From assembly GCA_009922885.1 (NCBI GenBank), contig RFUP01000163.1:1-5768 (forward strand): a stretch of 5,768 nucleotides of DNA, in the 5' to 3' direction. Positions within the stretch are counted from its first letter, which is position 1. The number at the start of each line of letters is the position of its first letter. The notes beneath the pieces were generated by a model. The model saw only the letters and a program-made list of their open reading frames with translations, searched no databases and was not told the origin of the DNA. Made by a program: the position numbers and the translations under genes. Shown piece after piece: positions 5,221-5,768 of the stretch. Origin of the DNA: Paracoccaceae bacterium. GTDB lineage: Bacteria > Pseudomonadota > Alphaproteobacteria > Rhodobacterales > Rhodobacteraceae.

Positions 5221-5768
5221 TCAAGCGTCCAGCATGAACTGGTAGCTCGCCGGGACATAGCGGAAGGCACCGTCCTTGGCTTCGACGTAACCTAGGGCGG
5301 GGAAGGGCATATGGTAGCCGATGAACGGAATTTTTTCCGAGGCCATCATGCCGAGGAGCGCTTTGCGGGTTTCGGCGGCTTTGGCTTTGTCCATGTCGAA
5401 TTTCACTTCCCAATCGGGATGGGCGAGGGACCAGACATAGTGGTTGGCGAAATCCGCGCCGATGACGAGGTTTTGGCCTTCGCTTTCAATGCGATAGGCC
5501 ATATGGCCGGGGGTGTGGCCGAAGGCGGCTGTGGCTGTGATGCCGGAAGCGGCGCTGCCTTGATCGTCGAGCATGGTCATTTTCTCGGCCATGGGTTTGA
5601 CGTTCTTGTCGAAGCCTTCGTTGCCTGCGGCGGACCAGTGGTTGAACTCGGCCGCGCCTGTTACGTAGCGGGCGTTGGGGAAGGTGGCGGTGCCGTCGGT
5701 CATGAGGCCGCCGATGTGGTCGCCGTGCATATGGGTCAGCACCACGACATCGACTTGATCGGGGGTGT
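5221..5768 (-). CDS. Metallo-beta-lactamase-fold hydrolase, C-terminal 181 residues (cut by right edge)
   Basis: The frame is open from the right edge to TGA at 5221, and the true start lies outside the window. The first visible residues lead into VVVLTHMHGDHIGG, the HxHxDH zinc motif (visible residues 12-17). Further zinc ligands are H84 in FGHTPGH, D105 in VIGADFANH and H152 in GYHMPFPALG. The set, together with HPDWEVKFDMDKAKAAETR and the C-terminal GAFRYVPASY, is like the methyl parathion hydrolase/OPHC2-like group of MBL proteins, many of which are exported hydrolases of esters, lactones or organophosphates. That subgroup placement is by eye; the substrate cannot be told. An N-terminal export signal cannot be checked here. 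The gene converges on the oxygenase gene, and the shared terminator separates them. Confidence 0.93.
   Translation of the reverse strand, partial: TPDQVDVVVLTHMHGDHIGGLMTDGTATFPNARYVTGAAEFNHWSAAGNEGFDKNVKPMAEKMTMLDDQGSAASGITATAAFGHTPGHMAYRIESEGQNLVIGADFANHYVWSLAHPDWEVKFDMDKAKAAETRKALLGMMASEKIPFIGYHMPFPALGYVEAKDGAFRYVPASYQFMLDA

Noticed and set aside
4496..5413. A 305-codon minus-strand open frame spanning the oxygenase, the terminator and part of the hydrolase
   Set aside because: It runs through a strong bidirectional terminator and overlaps two well-supported genes; its product is Arg/His/Pro-rich without motifs.

Overview
The window looks like ordinary chromosome from a GC-rich alphaproteobacterium, most probably a Rhodobacterales (Rhodobacter/Ruegeria-like) species. 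The grounds are the high GC content and GC-rich third codon positions, MurA followed by an overlapping DUF2948 gene, and a very short lysine/arginine-rich ORF translationally coupled in front of murA. This placement is recognised by eye and no search was run.

Left part (1-1988) is transcribed on the minus strand. From the right it holds a tRNA-Thr(GGT) gene with an encoded CCA end. A geranylgeranyl-reductase-family FAD oxidoreductase follows, for which TTG at 1841 is the best start. Last comes the N-terminal 184 residues of a protein I do not recognise, running off the left edge. Middle part (2080-4003) is a tight plus-strand operon of a 61-residue basic protein, murA (first committed step of peptidoglycan synthesis) and a DUF2948 protein, with stop/start overlaps at both junctions. 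Right part (4104-5768) holds three singly transcribed genes: a minus-strand zincin-like metallopeptidase (HExxH), a divergent plus-strand 2-oxoglutarate/Fe(II) oxygenase, and a convergent minus-strand metallo-beta-lactamase-fold hydrolase cut by the right edge. A strong bidirectional hairpin terminator separates the last two.

The genes do not form one pathway. Only the small ORF-murA-DUF2948 unit is arranged like a functional operon. I see no CRISPR array, insertion sequence, integrase, phage gene or defence/toxin system. The most interesting leads are modest: the small coupled ORF ahead of murA, a possibly leaderless metallopeptidase mRNA, a dyad between the divergent metallopeptidase and oxygenase genes, and the unrecognised truncated protein at the left edge.
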